In this document: one piece after another, positions 8,096 to 16,422 of the stretch
Layout of the letters: each line of letters begins with the position of its first letter
How positions within the stretch are numbered: position 1 is the stretch's first letter
Origin: Desulfosporosinus sp. BRH_c37
GTDB taxonomy: Bacteria > Bacillota > Desulfitobacteriia > Desulfitobacteriales > Desulfitobacteriaceae
NCBI GenBank assembly: GCA_001516045.1
Contig: LOEW01000058.1
Location: 1 to 46,712, forward strand
Length of the DNA: 46,712 nucleotides
Direction: 5' to 3'
The notes under the pieces: model-generated
Told to the model about the DNA's origin: nothing
Database searches by the model: none
The model's input: only the letters and a program-made list of their open reading frames with translations
Made by a program: the position numbers and the translations under genes

Positions 8096-8825
8096 AAATG
8101 TCATTTTGGGAGTAAAAGGAATTTCCTTGAAAGTATCGGAAAATAGCATAGTCGCTTTGCTGGGGGCGAATGGGGCCGGGAAAACGACAACTATCAGGGC
8201 TATAACTGGTCTATTAAAATTTAACCATGGAAACATTACCAGAGGAAAGATCTATTTTAAAGGTAAAGAAATCACCAATCGGAGTGCCCAAGCAATTGCT
8301 GGCGCTGGGATTATGCAGGTTCCAGAGGGGAGGCGTGTCTTTCACCAACTTACCACAGAAGAAAACTTGTTGGTCGGTAGCTCATCTAACTCTCTAAATA
8401 AGAAGGAGAGAAAAAAACTAATAGAAAAGATCTATGGATATTTCCCTAGATTATTTGAGCGTAGAAACGTCAACGCCGGATACTTGAGTGGTGGTGAGCA
8501 GCAAATGTTGGTAATTGGGCGTGCCTTAATGGCCCAACCAAAGCTGTTGGTGATTGACGAACTGTCGCTTGGTTTAGCGCCTATCATTATCTGGGACTTG
8601 GTAAAGAAACTTGTAGATATTAATAAGGAAGAAAATCTATCTATATTACTGGTAGAACAAAACGCCCGCTTAGCATTGGCGTTTGCTCAGTATGCTTATA
8701 TTATTGAAAATGGTTTAATTGCTATCGAAGGGCCAAGTGACGGGTTAGTAAATAACAACGTATTTAAAGAAGCATATTTAGGAGAAGCAACACCAGTTAA
8801 CAAATCTGATATTTTGAGGGGATAG
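8052..8825 (+). CDS. livF: ABC transporter ATPase, LivF family
   Basis: A 257-residue ABC ATPase of the LivF type. Walker A is GANGAGKTT (about 33-41), the signature is YLSGGEQQM, Walker B is LLVIDELSLGL and the switch histidine position is occupied by Gln in VEQNARLAL, as usual for LivF. The motif QVPEGRRVFHQLTTEENL is a LivF hallmark. Two adjacent GTG codons (8049, 8052) could start it; AGGGG at 8041-8045 favours 8052. It overlaps the livM end by 44 nt and abuts the second ATPase gene. Confidence 0.92.
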   Translation: MSPLLEIQNVEVVYKNVILGVKGISLKVSENSIVALLGANGAGKTTTIRAITGLLKFNHGNITRGKIYFKGKEITNRSAQAIAGAGIMQVPEGRRVFHQLTTEENLLVGSSSNSLNKKERKKLIEKIYGYFPRLFERRNVNAGYLSGGEQQMLVIGRALMAQPKLLVIDELSLGLAPIIIWDLVKKLVDINKEENLSILLVEQNARLALAFAQYAYIIENGLIAIEGPSDGLVNNNVFKEAYLGEATPVNKSDILRG

Positions 8826-8826
8826 T

Positions 8827-9612
8827 ATGGGAGAAACCAAATTATTAGTCAAAGATGTGCAACTAAGCTTTAAGGGACTAAAGACTCTGAATAGTGTCTC
8901 TTTAGAGGTAAAGCCTAAAACATTACACGCGATTATAGGACCGAATGGGGCTGGGAAATCGTCGCTCCTCAACTGTATAAGTAGTTTCTATAAGCCGCAA
9001 AGAGGGGAAATATGGTACAACAATCAAAACCTACTTGAGGTTCCACCTCATCAGATAGTCAGATTGGGAATTTCCCGCACTTTTCAAAATATTGAGTTGT
9101 TTGGTAAGATGACAGTATTTGATAATTTGATGTTGGGTCGACACAAATTCATGCAAACGGGAGTCATGATGAGTGGTGTTTATTGGGGACAGGCTAAACG
9201 GCAAGAAAAACATCATCAAGAGAAATTGAAAGATATAATCAGCATGCTGAATATGGAAAATGTCATTAATCAAACGGTTGGCAACCTGCCTTATGGACTA
9301 CAAAAACGGGTCGAACTTGGTAGAGCCTTGGCAGCTGAACCGAGCCTCTTACTCTTAGACGAGCCTGTCGCCGGCATGAGTGGTAAAGAAAAAGAAGATA
9401 TTGTGAACTATATTTTAAAAGTTAAAGAGCAGTTGGGTCTAACTATCGTGTTAATCGAACATGATATGAAGATTGTTATGGAAATTTCCGATTTTATCAC
9501 AGTATTGAGCTTCGGAGAAAAAATTGCTGAAGGTATTCCTGTTGAGATACAGAATGATTCTAAGGTAATTGAGGCTTACCTAGGAACTCCTAATATTGAT
9601 CGTTTGGCTTAG
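8827..9612 (+). CDS. livG: ABC transporter ATPase, LivG family
   Basis: A 261-residue ABC ATPase of the LivG type. Walker A GPNGAGKSS, the ISRTFQNIELFGKMTVFDNLMLG segment, the signature LPYGLQKRVELGRAL and Walker B LLLLDEPVAGMSGKE are present, followed by the switch region IEHDMKIVMEISD. The signature motif reads PYGLQ rather than LSGGQ, as is normal in LivG. It starts one base after the livF stop. No clear Rho-independent terminator follows in the 226-bp gap to the next gene. Confidence 0.92.
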   Translation: MGETKLLVKDVQLSFKGLKTLNSVSLEVKPKTLHAIIGPNGAGKSSLLNCISSFYKPQRGEIWYNNQNLLEVPPHQIVRLGISRTFQNIELFGKMTVFDNLMLGRHKFMQTGVMMSGVYWGQAKRQEKHHQEKLKDIISMLNMENVINQTVGNLPYGLQKRVELGRALAAEPSLLLLDEPVAGMSGKEKEDIVNYILKVKEQLGLTIVLIEHDMKIVMEISDFITVLSFGEKIAEGIPVEIQNDSKVIEAYLGTPNIDRLA

Positions 9613-9657
9613 CTTTAAAGTATTTAAAAAACTGTTTTATGATTAATCTTCGTCAGT

Positions 9658-9685
9658 TTAACATTCTTCGATATTTTGTTATAAC
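9658..9685 (+). promoter_or_regulatory. Possible sigma-A promoter upstream of the first OYE gene
   Basis: TTAACA at 9658-9663 and TATAAC at 9680-9685 are each one base off the -35 and -10 consensus, with a 16-bp spacer. No sigma-54 type site was found in the 226 bp between livG and the reductase gene. The leader to ATG 9839 would be about 145 nt. Confidence 0.35.
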
Positions 9686-9817
9686 CTCTGATAATGTTTA
9701 GAGATTTGTAGTGTTCGTAAATAGAGAAAAAGTATTGATTAAAATCAATAGCTTAAAGGAATATAATAAATTCGGTGCAGGTTTTCTCACCTTTAAATTA
9801 AAAAAATAACAATAACA

Positions 9818-11799
9818 ACATAAAAGGAGCATTTCAAAATGAAATTACTTACACCAATCCAAATCGGAAACCTAGAAATAAGAAATAGGGTAGTAATGCC
9901 ATCGATGACCAATAATTATACCAAGGATGGTTATGTAACACAACAAATGCTTGATTACTACGAGGCCCGTGCCCGTGGTGGAGTAGGAATGATTTGCGTA
10001 GAGGATGGGATCGTCGATTTTCCCATCGGCAACAACGCCAAAAACCCTGTCAGCATTGATAACGATAAATACATTCCTATGCTAACGAAATTAAGTACTG
10101 TTATTAAAAAGCATGGCGCACGCGCAGCAATCCAAATCTCCCATGCGGGCAGAAGGGCAGGTCGTGTATCTCATGAAAATGGCTGCATGGAGGTTACGCG
10201 AGGGATGATCCCTGTGGCCCCCTCGATTGTTGGGCATCCTTTTCCAGGACACGTTGTACCTCAAGAACTGCGTATTGAAGAGATTGAGGGGATAGTAGAA
10301 AAGTTCGGTCAAGCAACACGAAGGGCTTTAGAGGCCGGATTCGAAGTTGTCGGTTTACATTGTGCTCATATGTATCTTTGTGGTGAGTTTCTATCACCCT
10401 GGGCTAACAAACGTACAGATAAATATGGTGGAAGCTTGGAAAACAGGTTAAGATTCGTCCTGGAAATTATCGAAAGGATGAAAAAGGAACTTGTCAATGT
10501 CCCCTTGATATGTAGGATGAATGGTCAGGAACCGGAAGGTGGCAATACTTTACTGGAAATACGTGAAATAGCACGACGTTTACAATTAGCCGGAGTGAAA
10601 GCCATTAGCGTATCTACAGGCTTTGGTGCAGTGCTTAATGAACGAGATTTTATTTCTGCAGAGGCTCCTATCGGTACTCCGGAAGGCTGCATAGTTCATC
10701 TCGCTGAAAATATTAAAACTGGGATAACCATACCAGTTATGGTAGGTAACATGATTCGTAACCCTGAGTTTGCCGAAAATGTTCTATTGGAAAATCGGAC
10801 GGATATGATCACCTTGGGTCGCCCGTTGATTACCGATCCCGATTGGGTAAATAAGGTCAGCGCAGGAAAAGTTCGTGATATTCGTCCGTGCGTGTCCTGC
10901 TGTCAAGGTTGCGTTGGATATATCGCGAAAGACTTACCCATTACCTGTATTATGAACCCAGTAGCCGGAAAAGAGGGAGATTTATCAATGCAACCTGTTC
11001 CTGCAGAACGGGAAAAGAAAGTTTTGGTAATAGGCGGAGGACCTGGGGGATTAGAAACGGCTATTACCGCTGCAAGCAGGGGGCATAAAGTGACAATTTG
11101 GGAGAAAGAACAACAGCTGGGCGGGACAGTCTTACTTGCCGAACTCCCCCCGCGAAAAAATGAACTTAAGAAGATAAGAGATTATTTTAGCCACACCGTC
11201 AGCCAATTAAAAATCGAAGTTGAATTGGGCAAAGAAGCAAACAAAGAACTGATAAAAGCTTTTAAGCCGGACGCAGTGGTCTTGGCAATTGGAGGTCAGA
11301 GTATCACACCGCTAATAAAGGGGATTGCCCAAAACAATGTCTTTTTGGCCAATGATGTCTTGAGAAATAACATGACGCTTGGTGAAAAAGTAGTTATTAT
11401 CGGCGGTGGACAGGTTGGAGTGGAACTAGCTGAATTATTAGGTGAAAAGGGTGTTTCGGTAACGGTTGTTGAAGCACTGCCAAGTGTAGCTGGAGATATG
11501 TCCTCTGCAGTAAAGGTGCTTTTAATGTTTAAATTGGAAGATTATAATGTCAGACTGTTAACGAACACCTTGGCAAAAGAGATTAAAGCTAATGGAGTGC
11601 TAATAGAAAGAAATGATGCCGAGGAATTTATCGAGGCAGATTCGATTGTCATTGCCGTGGGTTCGGCAGCTCAAACCAGCCTGGAAGCCGAATTAAAGGA
11701 ATTTGTACAGGAAGTGTATGCAGTAGGCGATTGCCTCAAACCTGGAAGTATTTTGGGTGCAGTACATGATGGTTATAAGGTTGGACTTACTATTTAGTT
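9818..11799 (+). repeat. Long direct repeat, copy 1 (1982 bp, one complete OYE gene)
   Basis: Bases 9818-11799 match 18210-20191 over the same length with no gap. The similarity begins about 20 bp before the start codon (shared ribosome site AAGGAGCATTTCAAA) and stops two bases after the stop codon, so exactly one translation unit is duplicated. The copies are spaced 8392 bp apart and bracket the glycyl radical enzyme genes. Confidence 0.9.
9839..11797 (+). CDS. Old yellow enzyme-type NADH:flavin oxidoreductase / enoate reductase, copy 1
   Basis: A 652-residue three-domain flavoprotein like 2-enoate reductase, FadH and BaiCD/BaiH. Residues about 1-370 form the FMN TIM barrel (KLLTPIQIGNLEIRNRVVMPSM; ISHAGRRAGR; HCAHMYLCGEFLSPWANKRTDKYGG). 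CVSCCQGC with a further Cys in ITCIMNP is the [4Fe-4S] motif. VLVIGGGPGGLETA and VVIIGGGQVGVELAELLG are the FAD and NAD dinucleotide folds. AAAGGAG lies 9 nt before ATG 9839. The family reduces C=C bonds of unsaturated acids or their CoA esters. The gene directly precedes the bss-like operon, but a terminator and a sigma-54 promoter separate them. Its substrate is unknown. Confidence 0.88.
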   Translation: MKLLTPIQIGNLEIRNRVVMPSMTNNYTKDGYVTQQMLDYYEARARGGVGMICVEDGIVDFPIGNNAKNPVSIDNDKYIPMLTKLSTVIKKHGARAAIQISHAGRRAGRVSHENGCMEVTRGMIPVAPSIVGHPFPGHVVPQELRIEEIEGIVEKFGQATRRALEAGFEVVGLHCAHMYLCGEFLSPWANKRTDKYGGSLENRLRFVLEIIERMKKELVNVPLICRMNGQEPEGGNTLLEIREIARRLQLAGVKAISVSTGFGAVLNERDFISAEAPIGTPEGCIVHLAENIKTGITIPVMVGNMIRNPEFAENVLLENRTDMITLGRPLITDPDWVNKVSAGKVRDIRPCVSCCQGCVGYIAKDLPITCIMNPVAGKEGDLSMQPVPAEREKKVLVIGGGPGGLETAITAASRGHKVTIWEKEQQLGGTVLLAELPPRKNELKKIRDYFSHTVSQLKIEVELGKEANKELIKAFKPDAVVLAIGGQSITPLIKGIAQNNVFLANDVLRNNMTLGEKVVIIGGGQVGVELAELLGEKGVSVTVVEALPSVAGDMSSAVKVLLMFKLEDYNVRLLTNTLAKEIKANGVLIERNDAEEFIEADSIVIAVGSAAQTSLEAELKEFVQEVYAVGDCLKPGSILGAVHDGYKVGLTI

Positions 11800-11900
11800 T
11801 AATTGAACGATGTTCCATATCGTTATTAATAAAGAAGGCAAGCGTTCAAATTGAAACGGGCATTTACATGTTTTGTTCGGTTTGGAAAGGGCTGACATTT

Positions 11901-11947
11901 AATGTGTATGAATAACATACAGTGATTGTTTTTCATACACATTTTTT
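11901..11947 (+). terminator. Rho-independent terminator after OYE copy 1
   Basis: AATGTGTATGAA (11901-11912) and TTCATACACATT (11932-11943) form a perfect 12-bp stem followed by a T-run through 11947. It separates the reductase from the glycyl radical enzyme operon. Confidence 0.85.
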
Positions 11948-12030
11948 CTCAATTGGTCTCTTTTTTCGTGAGTGGTCGTCTATAAGTCTTTACATAAAAT
12001 TGGGTTAACAAAATTCAATTAGAGGGAATA

Positions 12031-12121
12031 TCATCACCCTGATGAATCTCTGCATCTTATAGATTGGCAATTCTAATATATAGATAATTTATTATTAAAT
12101 TAATGATGATTTCATTCATCA
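12031..12121. promoter_or_regulatory. Two TGATGA/TCATCA dyads, candidate enhancer sites of the bss promoter
   Basis: Dyad A is TCATCA-CCC-TGATGA at 12031-12045; dyad B is TGATGA-TTTCAT-TCATCA at 12104-12121. The same hexamer thus occurs four times. Their centres are roughly 165 and 92 bp upstream of the start expected from the sigma-54 promoter, the usual range for enhancer-binding proteins. Protein binding is inferred. Confidence 0.5.
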
Positions 12122-12177
12122 AAATATTCAGAAATATTAGAAATATTAGATTTAATTATTGGAATTATTGCTGAGGA

Positions 12178-12193
12178 TGGCATCATACTTGCT
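12178..12193 (+). promoter_or_regulatory. Sigma-54 (-24/-12) promoter of the bss-like operon
   Basis: TGGCATCATACTTGCT has GG at 12179-12180 and GC at 12191-12192 with exactly ten bases between and the TGGCA and TTGCT blocks intact. The start would be near 12204, about 30 nt before the TTG start of the first small subunit gene. Confidence 0.82.
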
Positions 12194-12233
12194 TTAACAT
12201 TAGATAGATACTTATGAAGGAAGGTGTTTAGGC

Positions 12234-12416
12234 TTGGCTACTTGTGAAAAATGCAGATCATTTTACCCGATTCCCGAAGGTGAAGACGATTATGCAGAGG
12301 GCAAAGGCGATTGCGTATGCGAAAGGAAAGATGCAAAAGGTAAATGGTGGGATTCAAAACCTGTCATGGGCGAGGCAACTGCTGACAAGTGTCCTGACTA
12401 CGTTCAGAAAAAATAA
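12234..12416 (+). CDS. bssC: Small Fe-S subunit of the fumarate-adding enzyme (BssC/gamma-like)
   Basis: A 60-residue cysteine-rich protein, MATCEKCRSFYPIPEGEDD at its start, with CxxC at residues 4-7, a CVC pair near residue 27-29 and a Cys near residue 53 in KCPDYVQKK. Size, cysteine pattern and the FYPIP and CPDYxQKK ends match the gamma subunit of benzylsuccinate synthase, which binds a [4Fe-4S] cluster and sits directly before the large-subunit gene. Translation begins with TTG 12234; AAGGAAGG about 8-10 nt upstream supports it. It is the first gene after the sigma-54 promoter and lies 19 nt ahead of bssA. Confidence 0.82.
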   Translation: MATCEKCRSFYPIPEGEDDYAEGKGDCVCERKDAKGKWWDSKPVMGEATADKCPDYVQKK

Positions 12417-12435
12417 ATTGGGGGTGTAACGGTAA

Positions 12436-15030
12436 ATGGCAACAAGACATAAACCGATGGAATACAAAGGTAAAACCATTGAATTTCCTTTTGACAACCC
12501 TGCGGAAGAAACTATTCCGGATTCAGAAGTGCATGAACATTTAGCTAAGCCCACTACTGAGAGGACTAAAAGACTGAAGGGCAGATGTCGTTGGAAGCAC
12601 TCCGCTGGTGGTGAGTTTGTAGAAGGGGATGTCAAAGCCGGAATTGAACGGATGCGGTTGATTACTGAGGCTTATAAAACAGACACAGGAAAGCCGCATG
12701 TTATTCGGAGGGCCAATCTATTAGATAATCTTCTGAATAAGTGTACAGTCATAGTGCAAGAAGATGAACTTATTGTCGGTTTCAATGCTGAGAATCCTAA
12801 CTTTGTTCCTCTCTATCCTGAGCAGTCCTATATGGCCTGCATGGATTATATCTTAGACCCCAAGATCGCTCCTCAGCCAGTAGAAGAAGCCAAAGAATTG
12901 GCTGAGTATTGGATCGAGCATTCCCTACAGAAAAAATGTGAGACTTATTTTACCCAACATGAGATTGATGTTATGTACTCTTTAACTACTTTTGAAGTCC
13001 CTGGCTTTGCGGCTGGTTTTAACAGTGTCGTTCCTACGTATGAGACAGTAATTGAAGATGGCTTGTTAAAGAGAATCGAGTTAGCAGAGCACCACATCGC
13101 GGCTGCTAAGGAAGTATTGGGAGCAGCTCATTGGAATGCTCCAGAAAGACTAAAGCTTCTCCCTCAAATTGATCTCTGGCAATCTATGATTATTTCCTGC
13201 AAGGCGGTAATTGCTTGGGCCAGGAGACATGGTCGACTCTGTAAGATTATTGCAGAAAACTTTGAAACTAATCCTAAGCGTAAAGAAGAGCTCCTGAAGA
13301 TGGCTGATATTTGCCAGCGGGTTCCGGCTGAACCTGCCCAAGGTTTGTGGGATGGCTTGCAGTCAAAATGGTTTGTTTTCCTGGTTTTACATGCGCTCGA
13401 ACGCTACAGTAGCGGATTTGCCCATAAACCGGATAAACTGTTATGGCCTCTTTACAAGGCTAGTGTCATAGATAAGAGTTTCCAAGCCATGAGCCATGAA
13501 GATGCTGTTGAGCTCTTTGAATGTGAACGCCTAAAGATCTCCGAGAATGCCCCTGGAAAGTCTAAAGGCTTTCGATCAGTTTTCCCTGGCTCAAACGATC
13601 TATTTATTTTAACCTTAGGTGGTTTGAATAGAGATGGTAGCGACGGGTGTAATGACTGTACAGATGCCATCTTAGAAGCTGCCCGAAATATCCGAACGAC
13701 AGAGCCTTCCATTGCCTTCCGTTGGCATCCCAAAGGTCGGCTCAAAACTAAAAATTTGGTGTTTCAATGTGTCAGAGATGGCTTGGGCTACCCGTCAATT
13801 AAACATGACATCATAAATACTCAACAGATGTTGTATTATGCTCAGTTTAGCCAAAACAATAACGGTGCAACTTTAGAAGAAGCGCATGATTGGGTCAACG
13901 TGCTTTGCATGTCACCGGGTCTTTGCGGAAGGAGAAAGACTCAGAAGACTAGGAGTGAAGGCGGCAGTGCCATCTTCTCTGCGAAGATCCTGGAAACTAC
14001 CCTTAATAACGGCTATGACTGGAGTTTCACCAATACGCAATTAGGACCTCAAACGGGTAATGTTGAAGACTTCAAGACGTTTGAGGATTTATGGGAAGCT
14101 TTCCGTGAACAGTTCCGTTGGAACATAGACCTATGTATCAGGGCCAAGGATGTTTCTAGATATTGGGAAATTAGGATTCTCGAGAATCCGTTTCTTTCAG
14201 CTATAGATGACGGCTGTATGGAACTTGGTAGAGAATCTATGGAGTTGTCTGAGCAACCCAATGGCTGGCATAACCCCATTACTTCTATTACTGCGGCTAA
14301 CTCATTGGTTGCTATTAAGAAGTTGATCTATGATGATAAAAAATATACCTTCCAGGAACTGATAAAAGCTTTGCATAGTAACTGGGAAGGGTATGAAGAA
14401 ATGCGCAAGGACTTCCTGAATGCTCCGAAATGGGGTAATGACGACCCGTACGCAGATGAAATTGTTAAGGATTTCTTTGAGGATTTTCTTTCCGGAGAAA
14501 TGAGAAAGATTACTAACTACTCCGGTGGTCCCGTAATGCCAGTCGGTCAGGCCATAGGTTTGTACATGGAGATTGGTTCCCGTACAGGTCCTACCCCTGA
14601 CGGCCGCTATGGCGGTGAAGCCTGTGATGACGGTGGTATCTCGCCGTATATGGGAACGGATAAGAAAGGACCAACCGCAGTACTGCGTTCTGTATCCAAA
14701 GTAAATTCGCACACCCAAAAGGCTAATCTGTTGAACCAGCGGTTGTCAGCTCCTATTATGCGAAGCGATAAGGGCTTTAAGATCTGGCTGGCTTATATGA
14801 ATACTTGGTGCGATTTTGAAATTGATCATATCCAGTTTAACGTAGTAAGCAATGAAGAAATGGCAGCTGCTCAGAAAGAACCAGAAAAACATGCCGATTT
14901 AATAGTTCGTGTTGCCGGGTTTAGTGCTCGCTTTGTTGATTTGTCAACTTATGCTCAAAATACCATTATGGCCCGACATGAGCAAGACTTCGAGGTTAAG
15001 GATTTTGAATATTTAGGTGTTGAGCTTTAA
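12436..15030 (+). CDS. bssA: Glycyl radical enzyme, benzylsuccinate/hydroxybenzylsuccinate synthase catalytic subunit
   Basis: An 864-residue glycyl radical enzyme of the fumarate-adding group. The thiyl-radical Cys491 is in CMSPGLCGRRKTQKTR, and Arg506 lies 15 residues later, the same spacing as Cys493/Arg508 (fumarate-binding) in Thauera BssA. The glycyl radical is Gly828 in RVAGFSARF. The RTGPTPDGRYGGEACDDGG region and the C-terminus (FEYLGVEL) are also BssA-like. It adds the methyl group of an aromatic compound to fumarate in the cytoplasm. Toluene, p-cresol or xylene could be the substrate; nearby hcrABC favours p-cresol (the enzyme would then be HbsA). GGGGGTG precedes ATG 12436. No activase gene is nearby. 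Confidence 0.92.
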   Translation: MATRHKPMEYKGKTIEFPFDNPAEETIPDSEVHEHLAKPTTERTKRLKGRCRWKHSAGGEFVEGDVKAGIERMRLITEAYKTDTGKPHVIRRANLLDNLLNKCTVIVQEDELIVGFNAENPNFVPLYPEQSYMACMDYILDPKIAPQPVEEAKELAEYWIEHSLQKKCETYFTQHEIDVMYSLTTFEVPGFAAGFNSVVPTYETVIEDGLLKRIELAEHHIAAAKEVLGAAHWNAPERLKLLPQIDLWQSMIISCKAVIAWARRHGRLCKIIAENFETNPKRKEELLKMADICQRVPAEPAQGLWDGLQSKWFVFLVLHALERYSSGFAHKPDKLLWPLYKASVIDKSFQAMSHEDAVELFECERLKISENAPGKSKGFRSVFPGSNDLFILTLGGLNRDGSDGCNDCTDAILEAARNIRTTEPSIAFRWHPKGRLKTKNLVFQCVRDGLGYPSIKHDIINTQQMLYYAQFSQNNNGATLEEAHDWVNVLCMSPGLCGRRKTQKTRSEGGSAIFSAKILETTLNNGYDWSFTNTQLGPQTGNVEDFKTFEDLWEAFREQFRWNIDLCIRAKDVSRYWEIRILENPFLSAIDDGCMELGRESMELSEQPNGWHNPITSITAANSLVAIKKLIYDDKKYTFQELIKALHSNWEGYEEMRKDFLNAPKWGNDDPYADEIVKDFFEDFLSGEMRKITNYSGGPVMPVGQAIGLYMEIGSRTGPTPDGRYGGEACDDGGISPYMGTDKKGPTAVLRSVSKVNSHTQKANLLNQRLSAPIMRSDKGFKIWLAYMNTWCDFEIDHIQFNVVSNEEMAAAQKEPEKHADLIVRVAGFSARFVDLSTYAQNTIMARHEQDFEVKDFEYLGVEL

Positions 15031-15049
15031 GTAAGTTAAATAAGTAAAA

Positions 15050-15099
15050 GGGAGTGCTGGGAGGCCAGTACTTCCTTGCTAAAAGGCTAGGTCGCCTTT
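15050..15099 (+). other. Two stem-loops between bssA and bssB
   Basis: GGGAGTGCTGG (15050-15060) pairs with CCAGTACTTCC (15065-15075) over a GAGG loop using two G-U pairs, and AAAGGC (15082-15087) pairs with GCCTTT (15094-15099). Neither has a proper T-run, so they more likely stabilise or process the bssA message than end it, helping set the ratio between large and small subunits. Confidence 0.45.
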
Positions 15100-15129
15100 A
15101 TTATAAAACTATAGTTAGGAGTGAATAAT

Positions 15130-15351
15130 TTGGCAGCAGGTAGTTATGATATGATTATTGAGCCTGGGACCACTAAGGCCTGTTCAGGTTGTAAATGGGG
15201 CAACGCCGACTTCGTTAACCCCTTAAAGGGTAACTGTGTTGGTGCCAAGAATCATATGGGCGGTATCTGGAAAAGAATGATTATGGATTATTATAATACT
15301 ACTTGTGGTAAATATGAAGAAGGGGAAGTTAATTTCAGAGACCACGTCTAA
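15130..15351 (+). CDS. bssB: Small Fe-S subunit of the fumarate-adding enzyme (BssB/beta-like)
   Basis: A 73-residue protein with four cysteines, CSGC followed by NC and later TC (KACSGCKWGN.., KGNCVGAKNHMGGIWKR, NTTCGKYEEG), the HiPIP-like pattern of the beta subunit of benzylsuccinate synthase, which covers the active site and binds [4Fe-4S]. Position directly after bssA fits. I place the start at TTG 15130 because AGGAG at 15117-15121 then has an ideal 8-nt spacing; the in-frame GTG at 15121 overlaps the ribosome site itself. A strong terminator follows. Confidence 0.8.
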   Translation: MAAGSYDMIIEPGTTKACSGCKWGNADFVNPLKGNCVGAKNHMGGIWKRMIMDYYNTTCGKYEEGEVNFRDHV

Positions 15352-15360
15352 GGCGATTAT

Positions 15361-15417
15361 GTTAATAACATGTACTTCGTAAGGAGTACATGTTATTAAC
15401 TAAAGCTCTTTTTTTTT
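15361..15417 (+). terminator. Strong intrinsic terminator inside the bss-like cluster
   Basis: GTTAATAACATGTACT (15361-15376) and its exact complement (15385-15400) form a 16-bp stem around an 8-base loop, followed by nine T residues at 15409-15417. It lies between bssB and bssE, so the structural subunits would be transcribed at higher levels than the downstream ATPase/VWA pair. No separate promoter with a convincing match was seen before bssE. Confidence 0.88.
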
Positions 15418-15522
15418 CCACAAAGTAAAAGTTTCAGGGTGGTGTAAGGGCAATTCATGAATTGCCCCTACGGGGTAAGGTTTCTATATGAAATAGTAAC
15501 AAAACTAGGGGGGGTTAGTAGC

Positions 15523-16389
15523 ATGGCTAACGATAAAAAGCTAGTTAGTTTAACAGTCCCAGAAATAGATCCCTATTTTTATATCGACAAAGAACTGCGC
15601 ATAATCTTAGAAAGAATGGAGAATCTCTCTCGGAAGCACCCCATAAATATCCTGGTTAGTGGTAAACAAGGTTGCGGTAAGTCTTCTTTGGTCAGCCAAT
15701 TTGGTGCCGTCTATAACCGACCGACAGCTCATTTCCAAATTGGTATTCTATCCGAACCCGGCCAATTGTTTGGGGAACAGACTTTGAAAAACGGGGAGAC
15801 CAGTTATCGCCCCTATCTATTTCCGGAGGCGCTTCAAACCCCAGGATGTGTTATTCATTTAGAAGAAATCAACCGACCGGAAAACCCCAAGGCCTTGAAC
15901 ATGTTGTATTCGATTTTGGCTGAGGATAGGCAGATCTGGATGGATGAATTAGGTTTAATTAAGGTTGCTGATAATGTGATTTTTTTTGCTACCATGAATG
16001 AGGGCGAAGAATATATTGGGACTGAAATGCTTGACCCAGCTCTAAGAGATCGATTTTATACAGTGTTGATGGATTACATTCCCCCAGAAGTAGAGGCAGA
16101 AGTTATGGCCCAAAAAGCTGGGATTAGTCGAGAACAAGCGCTAGAAATTGTGGAGATTATTAATAAGTTACGGGGACATTCTCAATTTCCCATTGATGTT
16201 TCTACCAGAACCAGCTTGATGATTGCCGAATTAGTTGCTTTGGGGACTACAATCCGGGATGCTATAGTGTACAGTTTACAAACAACTAAAGAACATCTGG
16301 AATCTATCCTTCTCACCCTTCACCTAGAGAATGGAAATGTAGAAAGTAAAGCGTGTGAATATATTCTGTTCAATCGGGATATCGAATAA
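15523..16389 (+). CDS. bssE: MoxR/NorQ-type AAA+ ATPase, BssE-like
   Basis: A 288-residue MoxR-family AAA+ ATPase. Walker A is SGKQGCGKSS (about 46-55), Walker B is VIHLEEINRPE, sensor 1 is FFATMNEG and the arginine finger region is DPALRDRF. ATG 15523 has a G7 ribosome site about 9 nt upstream and gives the length of BssE proteins; the upstream frame from 15457 lacks one. In toluene degraders BssE follows bssDCAB and is thought to assist assembly or activation of the synthase. It is followed 33 nt later by a VWA protein, the classical MoxR-VWA pairing of metal-enzyme maturation machines. Confidence 0.83.
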   Translation: MANDKKLVSLTVPEIDPYFYIDKELRIILERMENLSRKHPINILVSGKQGCGKSSLVSQFGAVYNRPTAHFQIGILSEPGQLFGEQTLKNGETSYRPYLFPEALQTPGCVIHLEEINRPENPKALNMLYSILAEDRQIWMDELGLIKVADNVIFFATMNEGEEYIGTEMLDPALRDRFYTVLMDYIPPEVEAEVMAQKAGISREQALEIVEIINKLRGHSQFPIDVSTRTSLMIAELVALGTTIRDAIVYSLQTTKEHLESILLTLHLENGNVESKACEYILFNRDIE

Positions 16390-16422
16390 GCTTGCTTTGA
16401 TAAATGAAGGGGGATGGAGCCC

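Larger units (their letters stand above)
11798..12233 (+). other. 436-bp intergenic control region in front of bssCABEF
   Basis: Contains, in order, the terminator of the upstream reductase (11901-11947), two TGATGA/TCATCA dyads (12031-12045 and 12104-12121) and the sigma-54 promoter (12178-12193), all listed separately. The DNA between 11950 and 12170 is very AT-rich with short repeats (AATATTAGAAATATTAGA near 12133-12150), as expected of a bendable enhancer region. No coding frame is supported. Confidence 0.75.

Noticed and set aside
12234..15351. 4-Hydroxyphenylacetate decarboxylase (a p-cresol-forming glycyl radical enzyme with an Fe-S small subunit)
   Set aside because: That enzyme has one small subunit, whereas two flank the large one here. 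The Cys-to-Arg spacing, the PTPDGRYGGEACDDGG region and the following MoxR ATPase match the fumarate-adding group instead.
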